This document shows, in pieces, positions 1 through 9,700 of a stretch of 22,989 nt of DNA; positions within the stretch are counted from its first letter, which is position 1; each line of letters opens with the position of its first letter. The position numbers and the translations under genes are program-made. The notes beneath the pieces are model-generated. The model saw only the letters and a program-made list of their open reading frames with translations. It did no database searches and had not been told where the DNA came from. Source of the DNA: Azolla pinnata (lineage: Eukaryota; Streptophyta; Polypodiopsida; Salviniales; Salviniaceae); NCBI GenBank assembly GCA_037176905.1, contig JBBBWG010009369.1:1-22989 (forward strand), in the 5' to 3' direction.

Positions 1-328
1 CTCCTCGCATTCCTTGTGTTGGGACGCTTGGATGTGTCATCTTCGTCACCGGTTCTTTTCCTCTTCTCTTCGACAAGCGTTCATAGTTTTCGCACACAAC
101 CTCCGCAAAGCTCGTTTTATCGTCGACTGGATCTGACCATCTAGTAACTCGTCGCACGTTCCAATCAGCAATCTCCAAGTCTTCCGAATCGATTTTTCCC
201 TTCTTCTTGCACTCGAAGATAGTTGGCCAAAATCTAGCTCCAGGCTTGATCGTCTTTAGATTAGGGTTTAGGAAAAGAGACGTTACGATTTTAAAAAAAG
301 ATAGATTAGAAGAGATAGAGATTAGATA
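1..328 (-). CDS. Possible partial coding exon, unrecognised (runs off the window edge)
   Basis: The minus strand is open for 109 codons from 328 to the left edge, with a stop codon just upstream at 329-331. The part below about 265 looks protein-like: a mixed, charged composition including NVRRVTRW, KTSFAEVVCENYERL and SKRRGKEPV. No ATG occurs before about position 47, so if real this is an internal exon entered by splicing, or a decayed element fragment. The upper part (about 241-328) overlaps telomere-like CCCTAA repeats and is probably not coding. I recognise no family; a LINE ORF1-like origin is conceivable but unsupported. It could also be a chance open frame. Confidence 0.25.
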
Positions 329-485
329 TTAGGGTTGGGAAGCGATATAAGAAGGGAATAGGGTTTAGCAAAGAGATAGAGATTAGAAGTGTTAAGGATT
401 TAGGTGTTAGGGTTTTGAAATTAGGTATTAGGGTTTTGACAATAAGTATTAGGGTTTAGAGATTTAGGGTTTAGAGATTTAGGGT
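241..485. repeat. Degenerate telomere-like (TTTAGGG) repeats
   Basis: About eight AGGGTT motifs (near 263, 331, 360, 409, 430, 451, 465 and 481) lie in 245 bases, separated by AT-rich spacers. The last few form a near-tandem series of TTAGGGTTTAGAGAT-like units of about 15-21 bp. The plant telomere unit is TTTAGGG. Read on the minus strand these are AAACCCTAA telo-boxes, a common element in plant promoters and 5' leaders, so they could be an interstitial telomeric relic or the leader of a minus-strand gene to the left. Confidence 0.7.
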
Positions 486-913
486 TCAAATGTAAGATAT
501 TAAGGTTTCCTTATGATCCCTCTATTCCTCCCCTCTCCACTCCTTTTATAGTTAGTGGAGTGGGTATTCACAGAAAAAAGTAGAAAAAACTCAAAAGAAG
601 AAAAGTAAGAAAAAGTAGGAAGAAAAGGCAACATGATTTGTTTTGGTAAAAGGAATTGTTTTATCCACCATGCCTTACTAGTTTTATTCCTTTAAATTTA
701 TTTTTTCCTTTTTGTCTTAATTTTGAGTGTTCATTCTTTCTATTCATTTGAGATCATTGCGCCCAAAACTTAAGGACACCGGTTCAATGCCAATCTTCGA
801 TGCTTTTATACTCTAAGTCTCCGGGTAACTGATCTTTTCTTATTTTTCTTGTCTTGTTTACTTCTTGTTACATTCTCTTCTTTCGTGTTGATCGTGGTTT
901 ATGAGTATCAATT
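486..913. other. AT-rich spacer, no gene seen
   Basis: This stretch is T- and A-rich with many stops in all frames. I see no RNA gene and no clear transposon ends. It lies directly 5' of a Gypsy RNase H fragment and may be further decayed element sequence. Confidence 0.4.
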
Positions 914-1243
914 GTGACAATTATCTACCAGAATTGTAAAAATCCCGACCAGCGGTTTTCAACCTTTTCAATTGATGCCAGTGCTTTTGATATTGGGGAA
1001 ACATTATTTCAAAATGGGAGGCCAATTCCTTTTGAAAGTAAATTTGATCATTCCCAAATGAATTATTTGGTCAAAGACAATGAGCTATTTACTATCATTT
1101 AGAGACTTAAAAAGTGGCGTCATTAAATTTTGAATGATAAGAAATTTATAGTTCTAATAGGTCATAAATTCTTGTAACATTTTCTCATTGAAAGTGTTTT
1201 GAGAGTAAGAAAGTAACATGGGTGGAGTTGATGCAAGATCAAT
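914..1243 (+). mobile_element. Ty3/Gypsy retrotransposon remnant (RT/RNase H fragment)
   Basis: The frame 914-1102 contains FSIDASAFDIG followed by NGRPIPFESK and a YLVKDNELFTII stretch. This matches the start of the Gypsy RNase H domain: TDAS-F-IG, then G-PI-ES-K, then Y-V-(E)KE. Past a stop codon the match continues as KKWRH, then KKFIVLIGHK (family WRHYL and F-V-TDHK), and in another frame as KKVTWVELMQD (family R-ARW-E-LQ). The element is interrupted by at least two stops and a frameshift, and no gag, protease or integrase part was found nearby. It is inactive. Only the RNase H identity is firm. Confidence 0.7.
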
Positions 1244-1330
1244 AACTTAATGGATAAAATTATGTGTTTTGCGTATGAAGGTCATGGGTTTGAGTCACCA
1301 CAAAACTTAACCATTTTACCTACTTATTGT
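1235..1330 (+). repeat. Possible tRNA-derived SINE head
   Basis: A TAACTTAATGG segment at 1243-1253 resembles an RNA polymerase III A box. GGTTTGAGTCACC at 1287-1299 resembles a B box (GGTTCGANTCC). Their spacing of about 44 bases suits a tRNA-like promoter. The intervening sequence does not fold into an obvious tRNA, so if real this is a SINE head and not a tRNA gene. No terminal repeat or target-site duplication was identified. Confidence 0.3.
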
Positions 1331-1888
1331 AAATATAACAAAGGAATGAAGAGTATTTTATGAACAATATAAGGAATTGACATTGGATACCCCAATTAAA
1401 TGTCCTACATAAGTGATGAATATTGAAACATTAGTATCATAGAAAAATTTGTGTTGATTGTAAGACCTATCATGGATGCAATGAAGAAGGTATTGTGCTC
1501 CTATTGAGATATTTAAGTTGTCTATGGTGCAACTTATTAGAAACACAATAATTGATACAATAGTCATCATGGTTTAGGTATCGTAATTTTGCATCTAATG
1601 GATATTTATAGAGTAACAAATCTAATGGCTTGATTGTCAGAATTAACTAGATAGGGTTATAATTTTACAATTAGAGCTCCCATGGCTCAACTAAACTGTG
1701 GCTTCCTCAAGTTCTTATTTAAAGATTGGCACTTCTATCATGGGTGCCAACAATGACTAATTCTTTATCCTAAGCGCCTATCTCTTGAGCAATAGTTTTT
1801 TGAAACCATATTAAATACTTGTTGTCCATAAAGTTATGAAGTAATTTGTAATTAGTACAGAAGCAGGAGGTTGAGCCGTAGTAGTAGT
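1331..1888. other. Spacer, no gene seen
   Basis: AT-rich sequence with frequent stops on both strands. The open frame at 1358-1570 on the minus strand has low-complexity, hydrophobic content and matches no family I know. It probably contains older transposon decay between the Gypsy fragment and the LTR-like region. Confidence 0.35.
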
Positions 1889-2180
1889 CAAATTTGTAAC
1901 ACGACTATTACGGACTGCGGACATAATAATCGGTACGGTGGAAAGCTACATCAACACATTTGTAAATAGACACCGATTCGTCAGACACCTGAAGGGATAG
2001 GAGTCTTATATATAAAGCCAAGGAGACTACTTGTAATTATACGTTGTGAATTATATAGTTAAGAGCAATAAAACTATCTTTGCGAAATCGTGTCTTCTAC
2101 CGTCTGTCTACTTGTTAACATATCTTATCTTCTGTGTGAACTAGTACGGTGTACTAGTCCAAACCGAGTAGGATTTCCAT
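1889..2180 (+). repeat. LTR-like region with TATA box and poly(A) signal
   Basis: A strong TATA box (TATATATAAA, 2007-2016) is followed about 50 bases later by AATAAAA (2067-2073) and then by TC-rich sequence ending near an inverted repeat at 2140-2158. A compact TATA-to-poly(A) arrangement of this kind is typical of retrotransposon LTRs. No second copy, TG...CA ends or primer binding site could be confirmed, so a solo or truncated LTR is an inference. It could instead be a chance combination in AT-rich DNA. Confidence 0.3.
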
Positions 2181-2764
2181 ACGTGTTTTTTCCGACTGGT
2201 TCTCTATTTGTCTATAGCTTTGGATAGTCTTAGTCTTTCGTGTTAAAAGGCTACCAATACCTCTATTGGGTATTCCATAACAATTTGAATAAAGAAAGTA
2301 CGTGTTTTTTTTAACTAGTGGAACAAGTGATTACAATTTCGACGCTCCTCCGACCGATGGCTCCATTTTGCCCTAAAGCTATGTTTAGTGGAGCTTTGAC
2401 TAAATGAAGGGGAGCTATTTCTTTTTTAATAAGTGTTGATTGCCTATGTGTACTACAAGCCCTTGTAAAAAACTAATGAGGAGAAAGTTTTTTCAAGAAC
2501 GATACCCTCGAAAAATGTGTATAGATCCCATTTTGGGGGATAAGGTAGATTTTTTGATCTGATGATATGGTTCAAGGCATCATGACAAGATATGAGTTGC
2601 GACTTTTTAAAAGTGTTGTGTTGAAGCTAGAGCGAAGAAAAGATTATGTGAAGTGAAAGAAATGATAGTATACTAGTATATCATGCTAACTGGACACAAC
2701 TGGATTATGTTAGTGTTTGTTTTGGTCATCACATGAATGGCGATGACGGTTGAACTAGATCAAT
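2181..2764. other. Spacer, no gene seen
   Basis: There are no long open frames and no recognisable RNA gene. Low-complexity T runs occur near 2307 and 2510. It may be the internal part of whatever element carried the LTR-like segment on its left, but I found no gag or pol motif in it. Confidence 0.35.
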
Positions 2765-2891
2765 CACGTGGATTTGTCAAGTTTGACTTGCATGCTAGTA
2801 GGAAGCAACATGGCCAGCAAAGTTGTGGCATGCATGTCAATAATGCACTTGGTATCACTATTTATTAAGAAGCCCGATGTAGACATGCATG
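2765..2891 (+). promoter_or_regulatory. G-box plus two RY (CATGCATG) motifs
   Basis: CACGTG (G-box core) is at 2765-2770. The palindromic RY element CATGCATG occurs twice, at 2829-2836 and 2884-2891, and a related GCATGC is nearby at about 2790. RY elements are bound by B3-domain factors (ABI3/FUS3/LEC2 type) and often act with G-boxes. They sit 870-990 bases upstream of the galactosyltransferase start codon, so a role in that gene is possible but not shown. Confidence 0.35.
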
Positions 2892-3179
2892 CTTTGCTAT
2901 ATTACTTAAAAAGCCAGGCAGGCGACGATGAAGAAATTGTATGCACAAGTAGATGCCCAGGTATGAGTGAGTCATGACGCGTTTGACTAAACAAATATTT
3001 CCTCCACCAGGGGGTGGTCAAAAGATAGTCCACTCCTTCTCCTCCTCCTTCTCCTCTGAACATTGCTGTATGTGGCCTATAGTTTGGTTAGATGCTCTCG
3101 ATCATTGGAACTCTATGTTAAATAAATCAGCCGACGCTTGTTTCTTCAACATATTTGTGTGTCGTGAGCAAGTAAGTGG

Positions 3180-3543
3180 GGTCAAGTGTGGACAAGTCAA
3201 GTCTTCGAAACAATGACAAGGGAACTAGTTGTCAAGCTAACAACCTCATTTCTAAATCTGAGCTATACAAATCTCTCTGTCTTTGTTGATGTATACATAC
3301 ATCCTAGGCGAACTTGGGTCGGAATACTTCTTCTAGGGAACATCACAATATGTAGATGCTCGAAACGCTCTCAACAGAAAGTTATATACTGGACTAGAAA
3401 ATCAAGGTCTTGCAATGTCTCGACAAAGGCGAAGAAAGTTTCAGGCAAAGGTCAAGGTCAAGGTCAAGGAGTGGGTCTAGAAAAAGGCCCAACTCAAGGT
3501 CAAGGTCAATGTCAAGGTGAAGTCAAGGTCAAGGTCAAGTCAA
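3180..3543 (+). promoter_or_regulatory. GGTCAA hexamer array (W-box cluster)
   Basis: Between 3449 and 3543 the hexamer GGTCAA occurs seven times, plus two AGTCAA and one TGTCAA, in two near-tandem blocks. Further single copies lie at 3180 and 3195. On the complementary strand these read TTGACC/TTGACT, the W-box bound by WRKY factors. The array ends about 34 bases upstream of the putative TATA box of the galactosyltransferase gene. The repeats are seen directly; WRKY binding is inferred from the consensus. Confidence 0.6.
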
Positions 3544-3570
3544 TTCCTTCTAGATACCATATGTGTGGAT

Positions 3571-3600
3571 AAAAGACTATATATATATATAAAGTCTTTT
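3571..3600 (+). promoter_or_regulatory. Putative TATA box inside a palindrome
   Basis: An alternating TA run (about 3578-3591) is flanked by a perfect 8-bp inverted repeat, AAAAGACT at 3571-3578 and AGTCTTTT at 3593-3600. It lies about 165-180 bases upstream of the start codon at 3757. Transcription starting 25-35 bases downstream would give a 5' leader of about 130-150 nt with no upstream ATG. This is the best core-promoter candidate for the galactosyltransferase gene. Confidence 0.5.
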
Positions 3601-3659
3601 TCTTTTTCTTTTTTGGGAATATATTCTTTGTGTATTTGAAAGCTTTAGACTGTGAGGGA

Positions 3660-3663
<4 letters not shown>

Positions 3664-3703
<40 letters not shown>

Positions 3704-3752
3704 TCTTCATCGCCATAGCTCTCAGATCCTCTCTCTCTCTCTCTCTCTCTCT
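3664..3752 (+). repeat. Facing (GA)18 and (CT)12 microsatellites in the 5' leader
   Basis: A perfect GA run (3664-3699, 36 nt) is followed after 29 bases by a perfect CT run (3729-3752, 24 nt). The CT run ends four bases before the ATG at 3757. The two runs are complementary, so a transcript containing both could fold into a hairpin of up to 24 GA:CU pairs ending almost at the start codon. GA/CT-rich 5' UTRs are common in plants; the paired arrangement is less so. Confidence 0.85.
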
Positions 3753-3756
3753 TCAA

Positions 3757-6700
3757 ATGAGAAAACCCAAAGGAGATCTCTGCTTCTTCTTCTTCTTCTT
3801 CGGCTGGCGCAGATTCCTTCACCTTCTCCTCGCCGCGGTGTTCCTCTGCGTCATCTCCATCTCTGTTGAGCTGCCCAAGCTCCTGAAATCGCAGCTGATT
3901 CCTGTCTCAACCGGCCGCCCATCAACCATCGCATCAAGAACCCCTCTCGACGATGGCTTCCGTGGCGGCGGTGGCCACAGTGAGAGGAAGCCCTTCATGG
4001 GAGCTGAGGAGGGGGAGGAGAAGCATCGGGCCCTGAGCCAACAGGCAAGCATGTCGGAGGCCTTCCTAAGGTCTCGTCGTACATGGAGCAGGTCTTCCGA
4101 GAGGAATTCGTCTTCAAACAGGGATTATGGAAGGATCCCGAGGCACATAAGGGAATCGAAGAGCAATACAAGTGCAGGGACCTTGTCGGGGCTGGAGAGA
4201 ATGGCAAATGAAGCATGGGTGGAAGGTTTCCAGCTATGGCGAGAATTGCATCAGAATCTGTCTGGAAGAGTGCTGGAAGCTAGTGAAGGGGCAGGTGGGG
4301 TGCTGAAGAAGGAGAAGCGTCCGGATGTGTGCCCTCATTCCATGCTCTTATCGAAGGAAGAGGTTCGAATTCGGGTTAGATTTGAAAATTCTTAGCACCC
4401 AGAAAAAGGGGGAATTTGCTAAATTTGACCATGGGACCTAAAATCTTACCAAATACCTCCATTAAGAAGAGATAGATAGCAGTAATGAAAGTCTCTATGT
4501 GGGGAGTAATATGTGAGCTTGTGATACACATCTTCCACTGAGCTTTCATTGCATACTTTTTACATGTCTTAATACTCCGACACATTTTCATACCGTGAGA
4601 CAATTTTAATTCTCAGCTCATATCATCGACTGTCAAGTAACCTTAGGGCTCTACAAGATTTTGGACTCATACTGGTCATGAGGTGTGTGTCTGGATAAGA
4701 TTTTTAACAAGCATTCTCTCATTGTATTGAAATCCAACATTCATGTGGAGGGCAAATGTTCATCTAGGCCTTCATTGCGTAGTTTATGTGTCTTCAGACT
4801 TGTTTGATTGAATGCTAACTAGTGTTAAGGGCTCTACAAGCGCTCAGATTGATGTTAGTTGCTAGTGTTATGGTTGGGATATGATTATGAGCCATTCTTT
4901 CATTATATTGAATCCAGCACTCAGAGCTGATGTTTGAGCATGTAGAATGCAATTCATACCCATCTTCCACCTGGCATTCTTTGTATATTTTGCATTTCCT
5001 AATGGTTGACGCATTTTAGTGCCATGATGTAACTTCCATGTCTGGGTCATGTAATCGAGTGCAAAGTAGTGCCATGGTGATCGGGTATGGTCGAATATGC
5101 ATTCTTTTCATTGTATTGAAATCCAACTTTCAGGGTTGATGTTTGCAATGTGGCCATCCTTCAGGTGGAAGAGAATGGCAGGGATAATGAACTGTTCCCA
5201 TGTGGGCTCATGTCCGGGTCCTCGATAACTGTGGTGGGAACACCACTGCCCGCCCATTTGGAGAAGTTGACGAAGGCTGTAACCAACCTGAGCGATGGGC
5301 GCCAAACGTCTGCAATGGTCTCACAGTTTATTGTGGAGTTGCGGGGCTCGAGGGCCACAGATGCCGAGGACCCCCCTCGCATCCTACACGTCAACCCCCG
5401 CCTGAGAGGAGACTGGAGTGGTAAGTCGATCTTCGAGGTCAACACCTGCTATCGAGGCCAATGGGGCCTCGCACAACGTTGCAATGGGCTCGACACGAGA
5501 TTCGAACCCGAGACAGGTGAATAATAGATCGTTCCCTTCTTTTGGTCCTTGTTCTCTCTTCTTCAATTCTGTTCTTTTGTGCGCATTGCAAGGAGTGCAC
5601 ACCTTATGAGTGAACAGAGAGCTTTCTGATTTGTGCGGCATTACAAGTTGAGGAATGCTTATGAAAGCTATGGGCATTGCGAGTAGAGGAAATCTTATGA
5701 AGGCATCGGAAAATTTTAGATTTGTGGGGCTTTTCAGGGAGAGGAAACCTTATATGAAAGAAGGAAAAAGCTTCAGGTCTGTGGGCATTGCAAGGAGAGG
5801 AAACCATATGAAATAACAGAAAGTTTCAGATTTTTGGGCTTTACAAGGAGATGAAACTTTATGAAAAAAATGGAAAAGCTTTAGATTTGTGGGCATTGCA
5901 AGAATAGGAAACCTTATGAATGAATTGAACACTTTGCATTTTGTGAGCACTGTGGAGACAGGAAACCTTATGAAGGAATGGAAAGATTTAGATTTTTGGG
6001 CATTACAAAAATTTCCCTTACGAAGAATTGGAAACTTTAGAATTGTGGGCACTACGAGAAAAGGAAACCTTATGAAGGATTAGAAAACTTTAGGTTTGTG
6101 AGTGTTGCAAGGAGAGGAAATCTCATGAAGGAATGGAGAACTATAGCTTTGTGGGCATTCTAAGGAGTTGGAAATGTTATGAAGGAATGGAAAGGTTTAG
6201 ATTTGTGGGCGCTATGAGGAGAAACCTTATGAGAAAGCCAAGCAAGCTCAACTCTTATTTTGTGGACATTATGAGGGCAACTCATGGAAAAGCTTTAAAA
6301 GGATCGGCTTTAATGCATTGCCACTACAACCAGGGATCTTATGTGAAAAACCTTAAAAAGACGAAACGTTACCTCATAGCCGTTGCAAATGAAAGGTCTT
6401 ATGTGAAAACCTTGAAATGTTGAATTTTAGAGAGGGAAACCATGAGGAAAGCATCTAGAAAACACTGAAGTTTTGAGAAAGTGCATTATGTTTTTGGACA
6501 GTTGATGGCCTTCGGAGATGTGAGAGATGGGTTCTGGATGAGGAAAAGGAGAAGTCGAAAGAGGCTGTTAAGCCGGCATCCTTGTTGAACAGGCTGATGG
6601 GCTTTTCCGAGAAGTCCAGTGTTTATTGGAGCTATCCATTTCTGGAGAACCAGTCCTTTGTCATGACCATCAGAGCTGGATGGGAAGGCTATCATATGAG

Positions 6701-9700
6701 TGTGGATGGGCGCCATATAGCCTCCTCCCCATACCGAACCGTAAGTTCCATTAACATGTGGACAGATCTTTTTCATTCATGATTGTTTCTCTATTGTTTG
6801 AAATTGGAATAATGCATGAAGCAGAAAAGCAAAAGATACAGTCATGAATATTGTTAGAGTGTGCCATTTTTATGTAATCTGTTTTGCCAACAGCACCCTT
6901 GAACGTATCCCATCAGAGTCCTTGTGTGAAAGAGCTCAAAATGCTCTAAAGATCATTATTACGAGAGTCCAGTATGTTGAGTTTATTTCATTGCCACTTA
7001 AAGCACTAATGGTTAGAGAAATAACATGAAAGATTTGTGAACATTTTGCTTCAATGTAAAGGGTAATCTCATGATCTAAATTGTAGAAGAAGGAATCTCA
7101 AATATCCAGTGATGTCAACTGTAGTGATGACCCACAGGTTTGATGTATTGGGTTTTATATTGGCGATATAATCACCCTCTAACAGTGTACAACAGGAGGA
7201 AAGAAATGTTGTATTAAAAGAGATCTATCTGCTATATAATCACCCTCTAATACTACCATTAAGTGGTTTTCTACTACATTTACATCTTCCCGGGTAGCTA
7301 CTCATGCTTGTGTGTTATACATTCTTATAATGCCATTTTACATGTTCAATTGTTATGAGGATCTAGTATAGTCTTCTGCTTCTATAAGTAAGGGTTTGAT
7401 GCCAATTTGTACTTTGCCACTCATGCTGTATGTAAGGTCAATACTCCGATCAATTTGAATTCAATTAGAGTTTTAATGTGATTGTAGGGATTCTCCTTAG
7501 AAGATGCCACTGGTTTGGCAGTGAAAGGTGACATTGAGGTACACTCTGTGCTTGTTACATCTCTTCCAACATCACGTCCAACACATGAAGCAACCCTTGA
7601 ACTGCAAGAGACATTGAAGATGCCTCAACCAAGCGTACCATTTGACTTTTTCATCGGGATTTTGTCAGCTGCCAATCACTTTGCAGAGAGAATGGCAATA
7701 CGGAAGACGTGGATGCAATCAAAGTCGATCAAGAGCTCCAAAGTTGTGGCACGGTTCTTCATTGCATTGGTAAATACAAAATGAGTCCTGGTAACTTGAA
7801 TTTGTGTGTGCATTAGCTTGACACCAGTGAGGTAGCAGACTTAGCCACGTGTAGTGGTAGTTTTGCTGTTCCAATGAACTCATGAATTCACCTATATTGA
7901 CAATGATGATTGGCTTATAGGACAATTTTGACTCCTAGGAGGTGGAAGCCTTTAGTTTCTTAGCTTTGATTTTGCAGAGAATGCATGAATTCACCAGTAT
8001 CGATACTCGTGATTTTAGCTGATAGGATGAGTTTTTCCTCTAGGAACTGTTCATACATAACCATCTATTCTCCGCAGAGAACCAAGCGAACCTTACCAAC
8101 TGAGCTATAGCTTCAAAATGATGTGCTTCTGATGACCTCCCATAGCCCCCCTTCGGCACCTAGTATGTTCTAGACACCTGTGGAGATAATGCAATTGTTT
8201 GTGTATGCCAAATGGGATATTGAACTGCAATGCCTGGAAATCCATCTGGAAACTAAACATACAATTGTACGAATTATTCCTTTTATTGGTTCGTTCACTA
8301 AGCAAATCAGTGTCAACGATGCAGTCAATCATCAACAGGGGGCCTTCTTCTTGTTCTTGCTCAGTTCGAGGGGTTCTTATCTCTGAGATTTTAACATATA
8401 AGTGTTAAGTTCCCCCTACTCTGTAAAGTTTTGGTGAATATGTAACTTACCATAATAGTTCCTGCGTTAGAAGAGGGGGATCTCCTGACTTTTGAAGCAT
8501 AATACAGGAGGCCCTCCGATTGAAACATACTGGGAGGCCTTTCAATTGAAACCCATCTGGAACTTCAATTAAAACCTAATCAAACTGACTTCCAATATTT
8601 TTTCCTGTTTTTTTGCATAGAGTTGCTGTTACAAAGTTAGTATTGTTTGTGTTTAATTACGGATACTTCACTGACTTGGCAAATGTAAACTACATATGCT
8701 ATAACACATATAGTAATGCTATAACACATATAGTAGTCAGCGCCATTATCGAAAGTGCTCTGCAGCAATCTAGCATTTTTTTTACTTATAATTGGAGAAC
8801 AATCATGAACTTCAAATTCACACAGTGCAAATATTTGAAATTCAATGTGTTGCTGGCGCTGCGAAAACTCTAGATCTGTTGAATGCTCAAGGTCTTTACC
8901 TGCCTATAGCTTTTTCTTACACATCCAATGTATATCTCCTTTTGTGCAGCATGCCAGCAAGGATGTGAATGTTCAGCTGAAGAGAGAAGCTGACTTTTAC
9001 AGGGATATAGTCATTGTACCATTTCTTGATCGCTATGAATTATTGGTGCTGAAAACCATTGCAATATGCGAATATGCAGTAAGGATTCAACACTTCATGC
9101 TTTCTTCCTCCATCCTACCAGCTTTTGCACTCTTTTGGCGTCATCATCATTCTCATCTTCATGGTTGTTAAAATATGCATATTTATAAAATACAGTTTAG
9201 AAGTATTTAACATGCATTCTAGGTTGAATTCCACAACTGTTTCATGTATTCTACATATTTAATGCGTATAACAAGTATATTTTACGGTTTTTCACTCTGT
9301 AAAGGTATTGATAGATATGGTTAAAAGTTAACTGAAGCCTAAGCTAAAACTTTCTTCTGAAATGAAATTATTTGCATATTGAGCAATGATTTTCGCATGA
9401 TTCCTTAATCGAGTAAAGTTTTTTGTGTAATGCGTGTATGAAATAGATACATAAAATCATTGGAAGTAACTTAAACTGCATGTTAGAATCAATATAGATA
9501 TCATAATTATCTGAAGCGTTTTATGTAGAATATGTCTTCTAGGTATTCTAATAAATAAGGGAAGACATCTTTTGAAACACATTGTAGCCCTGTTGTATGC
9601 AAAGTATTTTATGACTTAGACTCTCTTATGAAAGCATTTTCTTATATCTCTAATCCTAAGTGTGAATGTACGTGTATAGATTCAGAACACTTCTGCGAAA

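Noticed and set aside
3186..3572. 128-codon ORF with a GQGQGQ stretch
   Set aside because: The Gly-Gln run is just the GGTCAA hexamer repeat, and the rest has no family resemblance. A promoter reading fits better.
3577..3869. Several ORFs rich in RERERE or SLSLSL
   Set aside because: These are translations of the GA and CT microsatellites in the leader. The plus-strand ones begin at non-ATG codons and are not independent genes.
5494..5514. B-box-like GGTTCGAATCTCG on the minus strand
   Set aside because: It lies in exon 2 of the galactosyltransferase gene, is explained by coding sequence (DTRFEPE), and has no partner A box.
5579..6429. Zinc-finger gene or pseudogene in intron 2
   Set aside because: The CGHCKE...KPYE resemblance lacks the His pair, has a 54-bp rather than 84-bp period, and has stops in each unit.
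8085..8112. tRNA A-box-like sequence (TAGCTCAGTTGG) on the minus strand in intron 4
   Set aside because: No B box at the right distance and no cloverleaf can be drawn. At most this is a tRNA-derived fragment.
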